Below, one piece after another: positions 34,434-43,756 of a stretch of 64,000 nt of DNA. A model generated the notes under the pieces. It was not told where the DNA came from. It was given only the letters and a program-made list of their open reading frames with translations, and ran no database searches. Where the stretch lies: the NCBI GenBank assembly GCA_902769705.1, contig CACXPX010000001.1, forward strand, positions 1 to 64,000, read 5' to 3'. How positions within the stretch are numbered: position 1 is the first letter of the stretch; every line of letters begins with the position of its first letter. Position numbers and translations under genes: made by a program. Origin of the DNA: an uncultured Prevotellaceae bacterium (GTDB lineage Bacteria; Bacteroidota; Bacteroidia; Bacteroidales; Bacteroidaceae).

Positions 34434-34509
34434 TTTACATTCCTTTTTTTGTTAGACATGGAGAACATCACGGATTCGAACTAAGTTTGCTATGGGTGTG
34501 TTGAATAAA

Positions 34510-35046
34510 TTACATTAAATCACATGGAGCAATAAAAAGAGATCCTTTACTGATTCCTCGTTTTTTCATAACTTTAGATAAACCAAAAGTTCTATATTTA
34601 GAAAGAGGTTTTGGTTTACAAAGTTCTATTCCGAATTGTTTCTTGTAAATAACCCATACTAATTTGGAACAATAATATCGCTTATTCTTTAAGCTAAATT
34701 GAGAATCATAAGGTATCTCTAAATATTGTTTGTAATTAATTTTGATAGGACGGTCTACAACTCTTCTTGTTGTATTCATTTTAAATTTTCCTTTTCTCAA
34801 GAAAGCATAAAGTGGAGTTAGTTTAACAACATTAGATGCTTCAAGAACGTATGGTTCATCTCCCTTATATACTACAATTCCGCAATGAGTCCACGGAGAA
34901 GATGTAGCATATCTTATCAAAGGAGCTTGAGATGATTTAAACATAATAAATACAATGTCTCCTTCTTTATATTCTGCTGGACTGCCAGCGAATAAAGTTG
35001 TTAAACCTATAATGCTTAAAATAAGTGATACAATTGTTTTTTTCAT
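34510..35046 (-). CDS. Secreted YiiX/YebB-like (permuted NlpC/P60) cysteine peptidase
   Basis: The 178-residue protein from ATG 35046 has a signal peptide (MKKTIVSLILSIIGLTTLFA). KEGDIVFIMFKSS, PWTHCGIVVYKGDEPYVLEA and KRYYCSKLVWVIYKKQFGI give the His-first, Cys-second order of permuted papain-like YiiX enzymes, which are lipid or peptidoglycan amidases. AT-rich codon use, unlike the sugar porter gene on its other side, suggests acquisition. Translation from the upstream in-frame ATG (35091) would bury the signal peptide. Confidence 0.8.
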   Translation of the reverse strand: MKKTIVSLILSIIGLTTLFAGSPAEYKEGDIVFIMFKSSQAPLIRYATSSPWTHCGIVVYKGDEPYVLEASNVVKLTPLYAFLRKGKFKMNTTRRVVDRPIKINYKQYLEIPYDSQFSLKNKRYYCSKLVWVIYKKQFGIELCKPKPLSKYRTFGLSKVMKKRGISKGSLFIAPCDLM

Positions 35047-35455
35047 AATAATTTTCTTTTTGTTAGTTCCTGTTTTGCTGTTATTCATCAATCAATTTGT
35101 TCTTCCCAAAGTGTAAATCATGTTTTGAAGTCGTTCATATTGTTGATATTTTAAAAGTATTATGTTTTTTTCATCTGCAAAAATATTGCTTACGGTTTGA
35201 ATTGCAATGAAAGCATACCCCATGATGTATGAAAGAGTTGTTTTATTGTACGAAGTGCTGACCCATTATTGGATTCATAGCCAAAAATGGGGAGATAAAC
35301 AAAAAAGCTGTTTGTGATTCTAAAGTTTTATACGTTTGCTTGATAATACAAAGTTTTTTCGTATTTTTGCACAGAAATATTCATAGAAACTGGACATGAT
35401 AAGCACTATGAACATTGCGTTCGCAAAATAGAAAACAATTAATTACATAGGGAAT
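35047..35455. other. Divergent promoter region
   Basis: The 409-bp gap carries divergent -7 boxes: TATTTTTG on the minus strand (35178-35185) for the YiiX-like gene and TATTTTTG on the plus strand (35362-35369) for the sugar porter. The rest is AT-rich with no visible gene. Confidence 0.55.
35362..35369 (+). promoter_or_regulatory. -7 box (TATTTTTG) of the sugar porter gene
   Basis: TATTTTTG is 87 bp before the ATG at 35456. Confidence 0.55.
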
Positions 35456-36751
35456 ATGCAAGATTTCAACAGAAGATTCATCTATTTCATCTGTCTCGTT
35501 TCGGCGATGGGCGGACTGCTTTTCGGCTACGATTGGGTGGTGATTGGTGGCGCTAAGCCGTTCTACGAGTTGTACTTCGCCATCAGCGATTCACCTTTGC
35601 TGCAAGGCGTTGCAATGACTACTGCGCTGATAGGTTGTCTGGTGGGGGCAATGGTGGCAGGAGCGGCTGCTGACAAATACGGGCGCAAGCCGTTGCTGAT
35701 GGTGTCGGCAGTACTGTTCACCATTTCTGCAATAGCTACAGGACTTTTCAACGATTTCACCCTATTCAACATAGCTCGTTTTACAGGTGGCATGGGCATC
35801 GGAGTGGCATCAGCTATGTCTCCAATGTATATTGCTGAGGTAAGTCCAGCAGGAATACGTGGACGGATGGTGTCTTTGAACCAAATGACAATCGTGCTGG
35901 GAATTCTTGGGGCTCAGATTGTTAACCTTTTGTTGGCAAAAGACACAACAATAGCAACAAACCAGACGTGGAATGTGGAATGGGGATGGCGCTGGATGTT
36001 TTGGGCTGAAACTCTTCCGGCGGCATTGTTCCTCGTGATGAGTTTCTTTATCCCCGAAAGCCCGGTATATCTAAAGATGAAGAATGAAAAGGCTGGTGAA
36101 ATTCAAAAGACTGAGGCTGGATTGAAAGATCTCTTTCAACATAAGTATGGGCGTGTGCTGTTGTTGGGCTTGGTGATAGCTGTGTTCCAACAATGGTGTG
36201 GCACGAACGTTATCTTCAACTATGCGCAAGAAATCTTTGTGGGTGCAGGCTTCGATGTCGACGGTATGTTCATCAATATCGTGATAACGGGAATTGCCAA
36301 CGTCATCTTCACTTTCGTGGCACTCTACACCATTGAGCGCTGGGGCCGCCGCACCTTGATGCTTATCGGTGCGGGAGGATTGGGACTCATCTATCTGACC
36401 TTGGGCACTTGCTACTTCCTCGAAGTGAAGGGCGTGATGATGGTGGCATTGGTGGTTACTGCCATATCAGTCTATGCTATGACATTGGGACCTGTAACAT
36501 GGACGTTGCTTGCCGAGATTTTCCCCCACCGCATTCGTGGAATTGCAATGGCCACTTGCACCTTTGCCTTGTGGGTGGGCTGTTGCACACTGACGTTCTC
36601 GTTTCCCTCGATGAATGCAGCTCTTGGGAGTAGTGGAACGTTCTGGATATATAGTGCCATCTGTCTTTGCGCTTTCCTTTTCTTGTGGCGCCGTTGCCCA
36701 GAAACCAAAGGCAAGAGTTTGGAACAGTTGGAGAACGAACTGGTGAAATAA
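35456..36751 (+). CDS. Sugar porter family MFS permease (xylose/arabinose type)
   Basis: The 431-residue membrane protein has 12 predicted helices and sugar-porter signatures: GGLLFGYDWVVIGGA in helix 1, DKYGRKPLLM after helix 2, SPMYIAEVSPAGIRGRMVSLNQ after helix 4-5, QQWCGTNVIFNY in helix 7, ERWGRRTLML and PETKGKSLEQLE at the C-terminus. The closest functional models are proton-coupled pentose or hexose importers such as XylE. DUF5107 protein follows 88 bp later, and xylAB lies 23 kb away. Substrate not settled by sequence. Confidence 0.9.
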   Translation: MQDFNRRFIYFICLVSAMGGLLFGYDWVVIGGAKPFYELYFAISDSPLLQGVAMTTALIGCLVGAMVAGAAADKYGRKPLLMVSAVLFTISAIATGLFNDFTLFNIARFTGGMGIGVASAMSPMYIAEVSPAGIRGRMVSLNQMTIVLGILGAQIVNLLLAKDTTIATNQTWNVEWGWRWMFWAETLPAALFLVMSFFIPESPVYLKMKNEKAGEIQKTEAGLKDLFQHKYGRVLLLGLVIAVFQQWCGTNVIFNYAQEIFVGAGFDVDGMFINIVITGIANVIFTFVALYTIERWGRRTLMLIGAGGLGLIYLTLGTCYFLEVKGVMMVALVVTAISVYAMTLGPVTWTLLAEIFPHRIRGIAMATCTFALWVGCCTLTFSFPSMNAALGSSGTFWIYSAICLCAFLFLWRRCPETKGKSLEQLENELVK

Positions 36752-36839
36752 CAATTGCTTATAGACTGGCATTTTTGTTGGAAGAACAAACGAAGTGAAA
36801 CGTAAATAGAAATAATCAACAGCATACAAATCGAAATAT

Positions 36840-39800
36840 ATGGTTAAAGCGTGGCGAGAATTGGTGACGATTCCGACTTATGAAGTTGGTAAGCCAGAAA
36901 AGAATCCGATGTTTCTGGAAAAACGAGTTTATCAAGGATCGAGTGGCGTGGTTTATCCCTATCCTGTCATAGAGTCCATTAGTGACGAAAAAGTGGATAA
37001 GGATTATCAGGCCATTTGGTTGGAAAACGAGTATGTCAAAGTGATGATACTTCCCGAATTGGGCGGACGGGTGCAAATGGCCTACGACAAGATAAAAGAG
37101 CGTCATTTTGTTTACTACAATCATGTCATCAAACCCGCGCTGGTAGGCCTTGCCGGCCCTTGGATTTCCGGTGGTATCGAGTTCAACTGGCCACAGCACC
37201 ATCGCCCTTCAACCTTCATGCCCGTGGATTCTACGATTGTGGAGAATGAAGACGGCTCTGTAACGGTGTGGGTGAACGAGATGGAGCGCATGTTCCATCA
37301 GAAGGGAGCCGCTGGCTTTACACTTCGTCCCGGCTGCGCCTATTTGGAGATACAGGGACGTGTCAGCAATCGCACTCCTCTTCCGCAAACTTTTTTGTGG
37401 TGGGCCAATCCTGCCGTAGAAGTGAACGACCAATACCAGAGCGTGTTTCCACCCGATGTGAACGCTGTGTTCGATCATGGCAAACGTGCGGTGTCGTCGT
37501 TTCCTATCGCTACGGGTACCTATTATAAAATGGACTATTCTGCTGGCGTAGACATCTCGAACTACAAGAACATCAAGGTGCCTACCAGTTATATGGCCGT
37601 CAATTCAAAATACAACTTTGAGGGTGGCTACGAGAACGACACCAAGGGAGGCATGTTGCATGTTGCCAGCCACCACTATTCGCCAGGCAAGAAGCAATGG
37701 ACGTGGGGCAATGGTGATTTTGGGCGTGCATGGGACCGCAACCTCACAGACGAATATGAAGATAAGGGATTTCGGCCCTATATCGAACTGATGGCTGGCG
37801 TCTACACCGAGAACCAACCCGACTTCACATGGCTGATGCCCTACGAGGAGAAACAATTCGTGCAGTATTTCATGCCCTATCGTGAGTTAGGTGTGGTGAA
37901 GCAAGCCTCAAAGGACTTCATTTTGAACATAGAGGAGACGGTGGCTGGTGTTTGCATCAAAGTGCTGGCCACATCGAAGCAGACGGTGCAAGTGAAGTTG
38001 TATAACAAGAAAGGGGAAACCTTCTTCGAGCAAATGGTGATGTTGTCGCCTGAAGAAGTGTTTGAGCAAACGGTGGATGTTAAAGGAAGCAAGTCGGAGG
38101 ACCTGTTGCTTGCCATTTGTAAGGAACAATCCGTGCAAACTTCCAACGTCCATTCCATTTTCAAAGACGCACCTCTGCTGTTGTGGCAAGCCGAGCCTGA
38201 CGAGATTCGTCCCATACCTGATGCTGCTGAGGCTGCATTGTCGCCTGAAGACACAAAGACCAATGACCAGCTCTACTTGACGGGGCTGCATTTGGAACAG
38301 TACCGCCACGCCACGTGGTCGGCGCTCGACTACTACGAAGAGGCTCTGCGTCGCGACCCCAACGATGTACGCTGCCTCAATCAGACGGGTTTATGGTATC
38401 TGCGCCGAGGTCGTTTCGATAAAGCCGAACCTTATCTGCGAAAAGCCGTGAAGATTTGGCAGAAGCGCAATCCGAATCCCTATGATGGCGAAGCTCTATT
38501 TAATCTCGCACTAACGTTGAAATATCAGCATCGTTCCAATGAGGCTTACGAACTCTTTTGGAAGTCCACATGGAACAAGGCGTGGGCAGATGCTGGCTAC
38601 TTCGAAGCCGCTTGCATCAGCGTGTCGCAAGGGCGTTATGACGATGCACTCGACGAGTTGAACCGTAGTCTCATCTTCAACAACTGCAACCATAAAGCCC
38701 GGGCTCTGAAGGCGGCCGTTCTGCGCCTGATTCAGACCAGCAAACAGAAGGGTGGATTGCAGATGGGAAGCTCCAAGGAACTGAACGATAGGCTTGCACT
38801 CATTAAAGAATCGTTACAACTCGACCGTTTCAACTACGGCATTCTATACGAAAAATATCTGCTGACGAAAGACAAGGATGTGTTGAAGGAGATGACGGAG
38901 ATGATGCACGGCAACGTCTTCAACTATCACGAATTGGCACTTGATAATGCTCAGGCAGGACTCTGGGACGAGGCTGAGCAAGTGTTGACGCTTCCTTCCG
39001 TTGCCAAACAATTGCAAAAGAAGTCTCCCCTTACCTCATATTATTTAGGCTTCTTTAAGGCAAGCCAAGGCAAGGCGGATGAGGCGAAGGCTCTTTTCGA
39101 ACAGGCAGAGAATGTGAGCAGCGACTATTGTTTCCCCAACCGCTTGGAAGATGTTGTTGTGCTAAATGTCGCCAAAGAGATGAATCCCGAGGGCGCAAAG
39201 GCTCCTTACTATTTGGGTTGTCTCTATTACGCTGCCCGCCAATACGACTTGGCCATAGAGAACTGGGAACTGTCAGCCAAGCTCGATCCGTCATCCCCCA
39301 CCGTATGGCGCAATCTTGCCCTTGCACGGTTCAACAAACAAGGACGGGAAACGGAGGCGCTCGAACACATGGAGCGTGCCTTCAGTCTTGACAAGAACGA
39401 TGAGCGTGTGCTGATGGAACTTGACCAACTCTACAAACGCTTGCATCGGCCTCATCAAGAACGCCTTACTTTCTTGCAACAATATCCGAAACTCGTTCAG
39501 CGCCGCGATGACCTCATCCTTGAGGAAATCACTCTGCTCAACCAATTGGGCCGCTACGAGGAAGCCATGAAAAGGCTCGATGCCCACACGTTCCATCCTT
39601 GGGAAGGCGGAGAAGGCAAAGTGCCTGCACAATATCAGATTTGCCGTGTAGAGCTGGCCAAGAAAGCCATAGTTGCCAAAGAATTTGACAAGGCCGTCCA
39701 ACTGCTCAACGAGTGTCTTGAGTATCCTCATCATCTCGGCGAAGGCAAGCTTTTCGGCGCACAAGAGAACGATTTCTACTATTTGCTCGGCGTGGCTTAT

Positions 39801-40256
39801 GATGCGCTGGGACAAAAGGATAAAGCCGTAGAATGCTGGGAGAACGCTACGAAGGGAACGCAAGAACCTGCTGCTGCCATCTACTACAATGATGCTAAGC
39901 CCGACAAGATATTCTATCAAGGACTCGCCCTTTGCAAACTGGGACGTGAAAGCGAGGCGCATGGCCGTTTCTTCAAACTCATCAACTACGGCAAGCAGCA
40001 CATCTTTGAGAAGCAAGTGATGGACTATTTTGCCGTTTCATTACCCGATTTGCTCATATGGGAAGATAGCGGCAAACACCAGCATTCTGAACTTGAAACG
40101 AAGAATATCATCCATTGCAAATACATGCTTGCTCTCGGATACTATGGTATGGGCGATGTGGAGCATGCTGAGAGATATTTGAAGGAAGTTGAAGAACTTG
40201 ACAATAACCATCAGGGCGTTCAGCAATTCAGGTCGTTTATCACCGCAAGGCTTTGA
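36840..40256 (+). CDS. DUF5107 protein with a long TPR array
   Basis: The 1138-residue protein has no signal peptide. Residues about 10-370 form DUF5107, a beta-sandwich resembling aldose-epimerase/glycoside-binding folds (LPELGGRVQMAYDK, SGGIEFNWPQHHRPS, LWWANPAVEVND, MPYEEKQFVQYFMPY). A beta linker follows, and from about 470 to the end are TPR repeats (ALDYYEEALRRDPNDVRCLNQTGLWYLRRG, cut here into units; FDKAEPYLRKAV, YDLAIENWELSAKLDPSSPTVW in parts). GGR and NWP motifs suggest carbohydrate binding or catalysis in the cytoplasm. It probably acts on sugar brought in by the neighbouring porter; substrate unknown. Confidence 0.85.
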   Translation: MVKAWRELVTIPTYEVGKPEKNPMFLEKRVYQGSSGVVYPYPVIESISDEKVDKDYQAIWLENEYVKVMILPELGGRVQMAYDKIKERHFVYYNHVIKPALVGLAGPWISGGIEFNWPQHHRPSTFMPVDSTIVENEDGSVTVWVNEMERMFHQKGAAGFTLRPGCAYLEIQGRVSNRTPLPQTFLWWANPAVEVNDQYQSVFPPDVNAVFDHGKRAVSSFPIATGTYYKMDYSAGVDISNYKNIKVPTSYMAVNSKYNFEGGYENDTKGGMLHVASHHYSPGKKQWTWGNGDFGRAWDRNLTDEYEDKGFRPYIELMAGVYTENQPDFTWLMPYEEKQFVQYFMPYRELGVVKQASKDFILNIEETVAGVCIKVLATSKQTVQVKLYNKKGETFFEQMVMLSPEEVFEQTVDVKGSKSEDLLLAICKEQSVQTSNVHSIFKDAPLLLWQAEPDEIRPIPDAAEAALSPEDTKTNDQLYLTGLHLEQYRHATWSALDYYEEALRRDPNDVRCLNQTGLWYLRRGRFDKAEPYLRKAVKIWQKRNPNPYDGEALFNLALTLKYQHRSNEAYELFWKSTWNKAWADAGYFEAACISVSQGRYDDALDELNRSLIFNNCNHKARALKAAVLRLIQTSKQKGGLQMGSSKELNDRLALIKESLQLDRFNYGILYEKYLLTKDKDVLKEMTEMMHGNVFNYHELALDNAQAGLWDEAEQVLTLPSVAKQLQKKSPLTSYYLGFFKASQGKADEAKALFEQAENVSSDYCFPNRLEDVVVLNVAKEMNPEGAKAPYYLGCLYYAARQYDLAIENWELSAKLDPSSPTVWRNLALARFNKQGRETEALEHMERAFSLDKNDERVLMELDQLYKRLHRPHQERLTFLQQYPKLVQRRDDLILEEITLLNQLGRYEEAMKRLDAHTFHPWEGGEGKVPAQYQICRVELAKKAIVAKEFDKAVQLLNECLEYPHHLGEGKLFGAQENDFYYLLGVAYDALGQKDKAVECWENATKGTQEPAAAIYYNDAKPDKIFYQGLALCKLGRESEAHGRFFKLINYGKQHIFEKQVMDYFAVSLPDLLIWEDSGKHQHSELETKNIIHCKYMLALGYYGMGDVEHAERYLKEVEELDNNHQGVQQFRSFITARL

Positions 40257-40733
40257 TGCAAGGCATGTTTTTTGAATCTCTATCACTTTGGCAAGTGTAT
40301 ATGAATGACTGTTTTTTATTCTGAAAAAGTAGGACAAAATATAGTCAACTGTTGCTTGTGATTTAGAGCGAAATAGAGTGAGGAAAAGTGAAAATGGTGC
40401 TCTGTCGGCTCGATTTTTATGTGGTGGAATTGTCACATGTGGCATATGAGACTGTCAGGTGTGGCATCTGACGCTGCTACATGTAACATCTGAGACCCTT
40501 ACATCTTATGTGTGACGCCATCAGATGCCACAAGTGACAACTCGAAAGCATTGCTTTTACGATTTGGAAAGATGTAAAGAAAACGGAAGCCGTTGACAAT
40601 CAACGATTTCCGAAAATGTCGATTTTTTGCGTTTTTCGCACCTAAATCTTGTTCACTTCTAAAAATAGACCGATTTTTGCGGTAAAAATTCGGAATTTTC
40701 TTGACAGATTTAAAGCGGGCGCGTGGGTGAAAG
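40257..40733. other. Convergent intergenic region with a long interspersed repeat
   Basis: The 477-bp gap is mostly repeat copy D (40431-40697). No clear terminator hairpin with a T run is seen for either convergent gene unless the repeat hairpins serve as one. Confidence 0.55.
40431..40697 (-). repeat. Interspersed intergenic repeat, copy D (inverse orientation)
   Basis: It ends with AATTCGGAATT, contains TTTTTGCGTTTTTCGCA and the 27-nt palindrome (40585-40611), and has an expanded block of CACATGTGGCAT and CATCTGA-type units (40434-40545). The CTAAAGACGGC block of copies A-C is missing. Confidence 0.75.
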
Positions 40734-41543
40734 TCAATAGGAAACCGTGCAATCGAGGCCTGCTCTGACCACCATATCGCGGATGCGGTCGAGTTCTTCG
40801 TGAGTGGCTTTCTGCAGGCCTTGCGTGGGCGTTTCGCGATCGATAGTGTAAATCATCACTTGGCGGGGCATGATGCGACTCAGGGCTTCTAGCCAAGGGA
40901 TGACATAGTAGTCGGTTGTGTTGTCGATATGCTTGGTTTGTTTGGCCCCTATTCCAAGCGTGTTTGTCGGAATGTCGCCTTTCAGGAACATGGTTTGAAT
41001 GATGACGTTGCCATAGAACTGTTCCAGTTGGCTTACAATCTGTTGCACATCATAGTGGCTGCTTTGCGGAATGTCCACTTCGTTGATGAACCAAGGATCG
41101 ACGGTGTCGAGTTTTTGAATGTTGTTGTCGACACGCATGAGTGCTTCGAAGACCTTGGGCCGATGGAGCATTGTGGCGTTGCTGAGCACGCTGACTTTGG
41201 CATTGGGGCAATATTGGTCGCGCAGCTGTATGGTGTCGTCGATGATTTCGGGGAATTTAGGATGTGCGCAAGGCTCGCCGTTGCCGGCAAACGTCAGCAC
41301 GTCAGGCATTTGGCCCTCAGCTTTCATAGCCAAGAGTTTCTCCTTTAAGGCACTTGCCACTTCTTCGCGTGTGGGACGCGGAAGGGTGGGGCGATGCTGG
41401 CCGTTGAACCCACATTCGCAATAGATGCAGTCGAAGGTACACAATTTTCCGTCGGCTGGCATCAGATTGATGCCCAGCGACAGCCCAAGTCTGCGGCTGT
41501 GTACGGGGCCGAAGATGGGCGAGGGGTAGATAATCGTACTCAT
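40734..41543 (-). CDS. Radical SAM protein (MoaA/NifB-like fold)
   Basis: The 269-residue protein carries CTFDCIYCEC, the CxxxCxxC iron-sulfur site with an extra Cys, after FGPVHSRRLGLSLGINL. FAGNGEPCAHPKFPEIIDD and VSVLSNATML are typical SAM-binding strands. The family (IYPSPIFGPV...RRLG start) is common and uncharacterised; some members are called wyosine-type or Elp3-like, which I cannot confirm. The start is ATG 41543; the box TATCTTTG ends only 10 bp upstream, giving a nearly leaderless mRNA. It is driven by the 63-bp promoter repeat. Confidence 0.85.
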   Translation of the reverse strand: MSTIIYPSPIFGPVHSRRLGLSLGINLMPADGKLCTFDCIYCECGFNGQHRPTLPRPTREEVASALKEKLLAMKAEGQMPDVLTFAGNGEPCAHPKFPEIIDDTIQLRDQYCPNAKVSVLSNATMLHRPKVFEALMRVDNNIQKLDTVDPWFINEVDIPQSSHYDVQQIVSQLEQFYGNVIIQTMFLKGDIPTNTLGIGAKQTKHIDNTTDYYVIPWLEALSRIMPRQVMIYTIDRETPTQGLQKATHEELDRIRDMVVRAGLDCTVSY

Positions 41544-41545
41544 TT

Positions 41546-41608
41546 TCGGGTGCAAAGATACTAAGAAAAGATGAAAGATGAAAGATGAAAGATGAAGAAT
41601 TACACGAA
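41546..41608 (-). repeat. 63-bp promoter-bearing repeat, copy 1
   Basis: Three full GATGAAA units and a partial fourth are followed on the minus strand by CTTAGTATCTTTGCACCCGA, which holds the -7 box TATCTTTG (41553-41560). It matches 46642-46704 in inverse orientation at 61 of 63 positions by direct comparison. Confidence 0.85.
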
Positions 41609-41644
41609 AGACACGTGGATTATTGTAAAATAATTCTTAAATAA

Positions 41645-41676
41645 TTTGGCGGTGGATTGATAATGTTGTACCTTTG
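41645..41676 (+). promoter_or_regulatory. ftsX operon promoter (-33 TTTG, -7 TACCTTTG)
   Basis: TTTG (41645-41648) and TACCTTTG (41669-41676) are 20 bp apart; the ATG at 41710 follows 33 bp later. Confidence 0.75.
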
Positions 41677-41709
41677 CAAGGAAATTGGTGTATTATATCT
41701 TGTCAGGAA

Positions 41710-42588
41710 ATGAGAAAGAAACGAAATAAGCCCCGCAATCGTCACGGATTGCAGGCCGTTACCTTATGCATCAGCACGGCAATGGTGTTGGTGCTGTTGG
41801 GTTTGGTGGTCTTCTCGGTGTTGCTGGGGCGCAACCTTTCTTCGCACGTGAAGGAGCATTTGGTGGTGACGATGATGCTCGAGCAGGACATGACTGATCC
41901 CGAAGCCCGTCAGGTGTGCAAGAATCTGGAAGCCCGCCCCTATGTCAACGGTTTGGAATACGTGAGCAAGGAACAGGCTTTGCAGGCAGCGGTGAAGGAG
42001 TTGGGCTCCGACCCATCGGAGTTTGTGGGCGGTAATCCGTTCACACCCTCAGTAGAGTTGACGATGAAGGCCGACTATGCAAACAACGACTCGTTGAAGT
42101 GGATTGCCAAAGAGTTGAAGGCGTTTCCCAAAGTGACTGAGATCAGCTATCAGAAAGACTTGATTGAGGCGGTGAACAAGAATCTGGCTAAAATCAGCTT
42201 GGTGTTGCTGATATTGGCGGCATTGCTCACGTTTGTTTCGTTCTCGCTCATCAACAACACGGTGCGTTTGGGCATCTATGCGCGCCGCTTCTCCATCCAC
42301 ACGATGAAGCTTGTGGGAGCCTCGTGGGGCTTCATCCGGCGGCCGTTCCTCAAGAAGGCTATCGTGATAGGACTTGCTGCGGCCTTGCTGGCTTGCGTGG
42401 TGCTAGGGTGTTTCTATTATGCCGTCTATGTGAACGAACCGGAAATACAATCGGTCATCACGTGGAAGGAACTGAGCATCACGGCTGGCGCCATTTTCCT
42501 TTTCGGCCTTGTCATCACGGTGCTCTGCTCGAACATCTCTGTGAACAAGTTCCTGAAGATGACGGCTGGAGATCTCTATAAGATCTGA
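41710..42588 (+). CDS. ftsX: Cell division protein FtsX
   Basis: The 292-residue inner-membrane protein has the FtsX layout: basic N-terminus (MRKKRNKPRNRHG), helix 1 (ISTAMVLVLLGLVVFSVLL), an extracytoplasmic domain of about 120 residues and three C-terminal helices with the coupling region YARRFSIHTMKLVGASWGFIRRPF. With the ATPase FtsE (not in this window) it controls peptidoglycan hydrolases at division. ATG 41710 is chosen over an upstream start that overlaps the promoter. It heads the ftsX-DUF3098-uppP-truB-queA-folK operon. Confidence 0.9.
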   Translation: MRKKRNKPRNRHGLQAVTLCISTAMVLVLLGLVVFSVLLGRNLSSHVKEHLVVTMMLEQDMTDPEARQVCKNLEARPYVNGLEYVSKEQALQAAVKELGSDPSEFVGGNPFTPSVELTMKADYANNDSLKWIAKELKAFPKVTEISYQKDLIEAVNKNLAKISLVLLILAALLTFVSFSLINNTVRLGIYARRFSIHTMKLVGASWGFIRRPFLKKAIVIGLAAALLACVVLGCFYYAVYVNEPEIQSVITWKELSITAGAIFLFGLVITVLCSNISVNKFLKMTAGDLYKI

Positions 42589-42640
42589 CCTTGCGGCTGG
42601 TGGAATGACTAATGTTGAATTGTAAAAACAAAAATGATAT

Positions 42641-42877
42641 ATGGATAAAAAGAATTTCGCATTCGGCAAGATGAACTTTATCTTGTTGGCTGTCAGTATG
42701 GTGGTTGTCATCATTGGCTTCTTGCTGATGAGCGGAGGCGGCTCTAACGAGACCACCTACGACCCTTCCATTTTTGATGCCCGCCACATCAAAGTGGCGC
42801 CATTGGTGTGTTTCATCGGTTTTGTGTCGATGATTTATGCCATTATTCGTAAACCAAAGGATGTAAACGAAGAGTAG
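42641..42877 (+). CDS. DUF3098 small membrane protein
   Basis: The 78-residue protein has two membrane helices (FILLAVSMVVVIIGFLLM and VAPLVCFIGFVSMIYAI) and the DUF3098 pattern FAFGKMNF and DARHIKVAP. It is regularly found between ftsX and uppP in Bacteroidetes; its function is unknown. It ends 3 bp before uppP. Confidence 0.85.
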   Translation: MDKKNFAFGKMNFILLAVSMVVVIIGFLLMSGGGSNETTYDPSIFDARHIKVAPLVCFIGFVSMIYAIIRKPKDVNEE

Positions 42878-42880
42878 GAA

Positions 42881-43756
42881 ATGGATTGGATTGAAACGGT
42901 TATTATTGCCATTGTGGAGGGATTGACAGAGTTTCTGCCTGTCTCGTCTACGGGGCATATGATTATCACTCAAAACCTGCTGGGACTTACACCCGAGAAC
43001 ATGTCGGGAGACGATCTGGCTTTTCTACATGCCTTCACTTTCATCATTCAGTTTGGTGCCATCCTATCGGTGGTGTGCCTATACTGGAAGCGTTTTTTCC
43101 AGTTTGACAATACGCCGGCACCAGAGGGAAGTGGCTTGCTGCAACGGCTGAAGCATCGGTATTATTTCTACTGGTTGCTCATTGTGGGTGTTCTGCCTGC
43201 TGTGATTATCGGCTTGCTTGCCAAGAAGTCTGGGCTGCTCGACTGGTTGCTCAATAGTGTGGAGGTCGTTGCTGTGATGCTCGTGTTGGGTGGTGTGTTC
43301 ATGCTCTTTTGCGACAAGTTATTCAATAAAGGCTCGGATGCTAATCAAGTCAACGAGAAACGCGCTTTCAATATCGGCCTCTATCAGTGTATATCGGTGA
43401 TTCCTGGCGTGTCGCGCTCGATGGCAACCATCGTGGGTGGTATGACTCAGGGGCTGACTCGCAAACGCGCTGCCGAGTTTTCGTTCTTCTTGGCGGTACC
43501 CACTATGGCGGGCGCTACGCTTTTGGACTTGTTGGATTTGATGAAGGAAGAGACGGCGTGGGCAACAAGCCATAATATTGGTATGCTTGTCCTCGGTTGC
43601 GTTGTAGCCTTTGTAGTGGCTCTGCTGGCCATGAAGTGGTTCGTGGGATTCCTTACAAAATATGGATTCAAGGCCTTCGGCTATTATCGCATCCTTGTCG
43701 GCACCATCATCATCGTGTTGCTGCTTACTGGTCACTCACTTGTAATGGTTGACTGA
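42881..43756 (+). CDS. uppP: Undecaprenyl-diphosphatase UppP (BacA)
   Basis: The 291-residue membrane enzyme removes a phosphate from undecaprenyl diphosphate to recycle the carrier lipid for wall and surface polysaccharide synthesis. The active-site motifs VEGLTEFLPVSSTGHMII and IPGVSRSMATIVGGM are complete, with seven to eight helices. Its stop overlaps the truB start (TGATGA region at 43754-43758). Confidence 0.95.
   Translation: MDWIETVIIAIVEGLTEFLPVSSTGHMIITQNLLGLTPENMSGDDLAFLHAFTFIIQFGAILSVVCLYWKRFFQFDNTPAPEGSGLLQRLKHRYYFYWLLIVGVLPAVIIGLLAKKSGLLDWLLNSVEVVAVMLVLGGVFMLFCDKLFNKGSDANQVNEKRAFNIGLYQCISVIPGVSRSMATIVGGMTQGLTRKRAAEFSFFLAVPTMAGATLLDLLDLMKEETAWATSHNIGMLVLGCVVAFVVALLAMKWFVGFLTKYGFKAFGYYRILVGTIIIVLLLTGHSLVMVD

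Noticed and set aside
34430..34500. Possible tRNA remnant or attachment site (ATCACGGATTCGAACTAAG resembles a T-loop)
   Set aside because: The GGATTCGAAC-like string looks like a T-arm but I cannot fold a full tRNA or find a matching repeat that would mark an integration site.
40431..40545. Possible CRISPR-like array of CATGTGGCAT/CATCTGA units
   Set aside because: Units are short, degenerate, unevenly spaced and occur in both directions; no cas gene is in the window.
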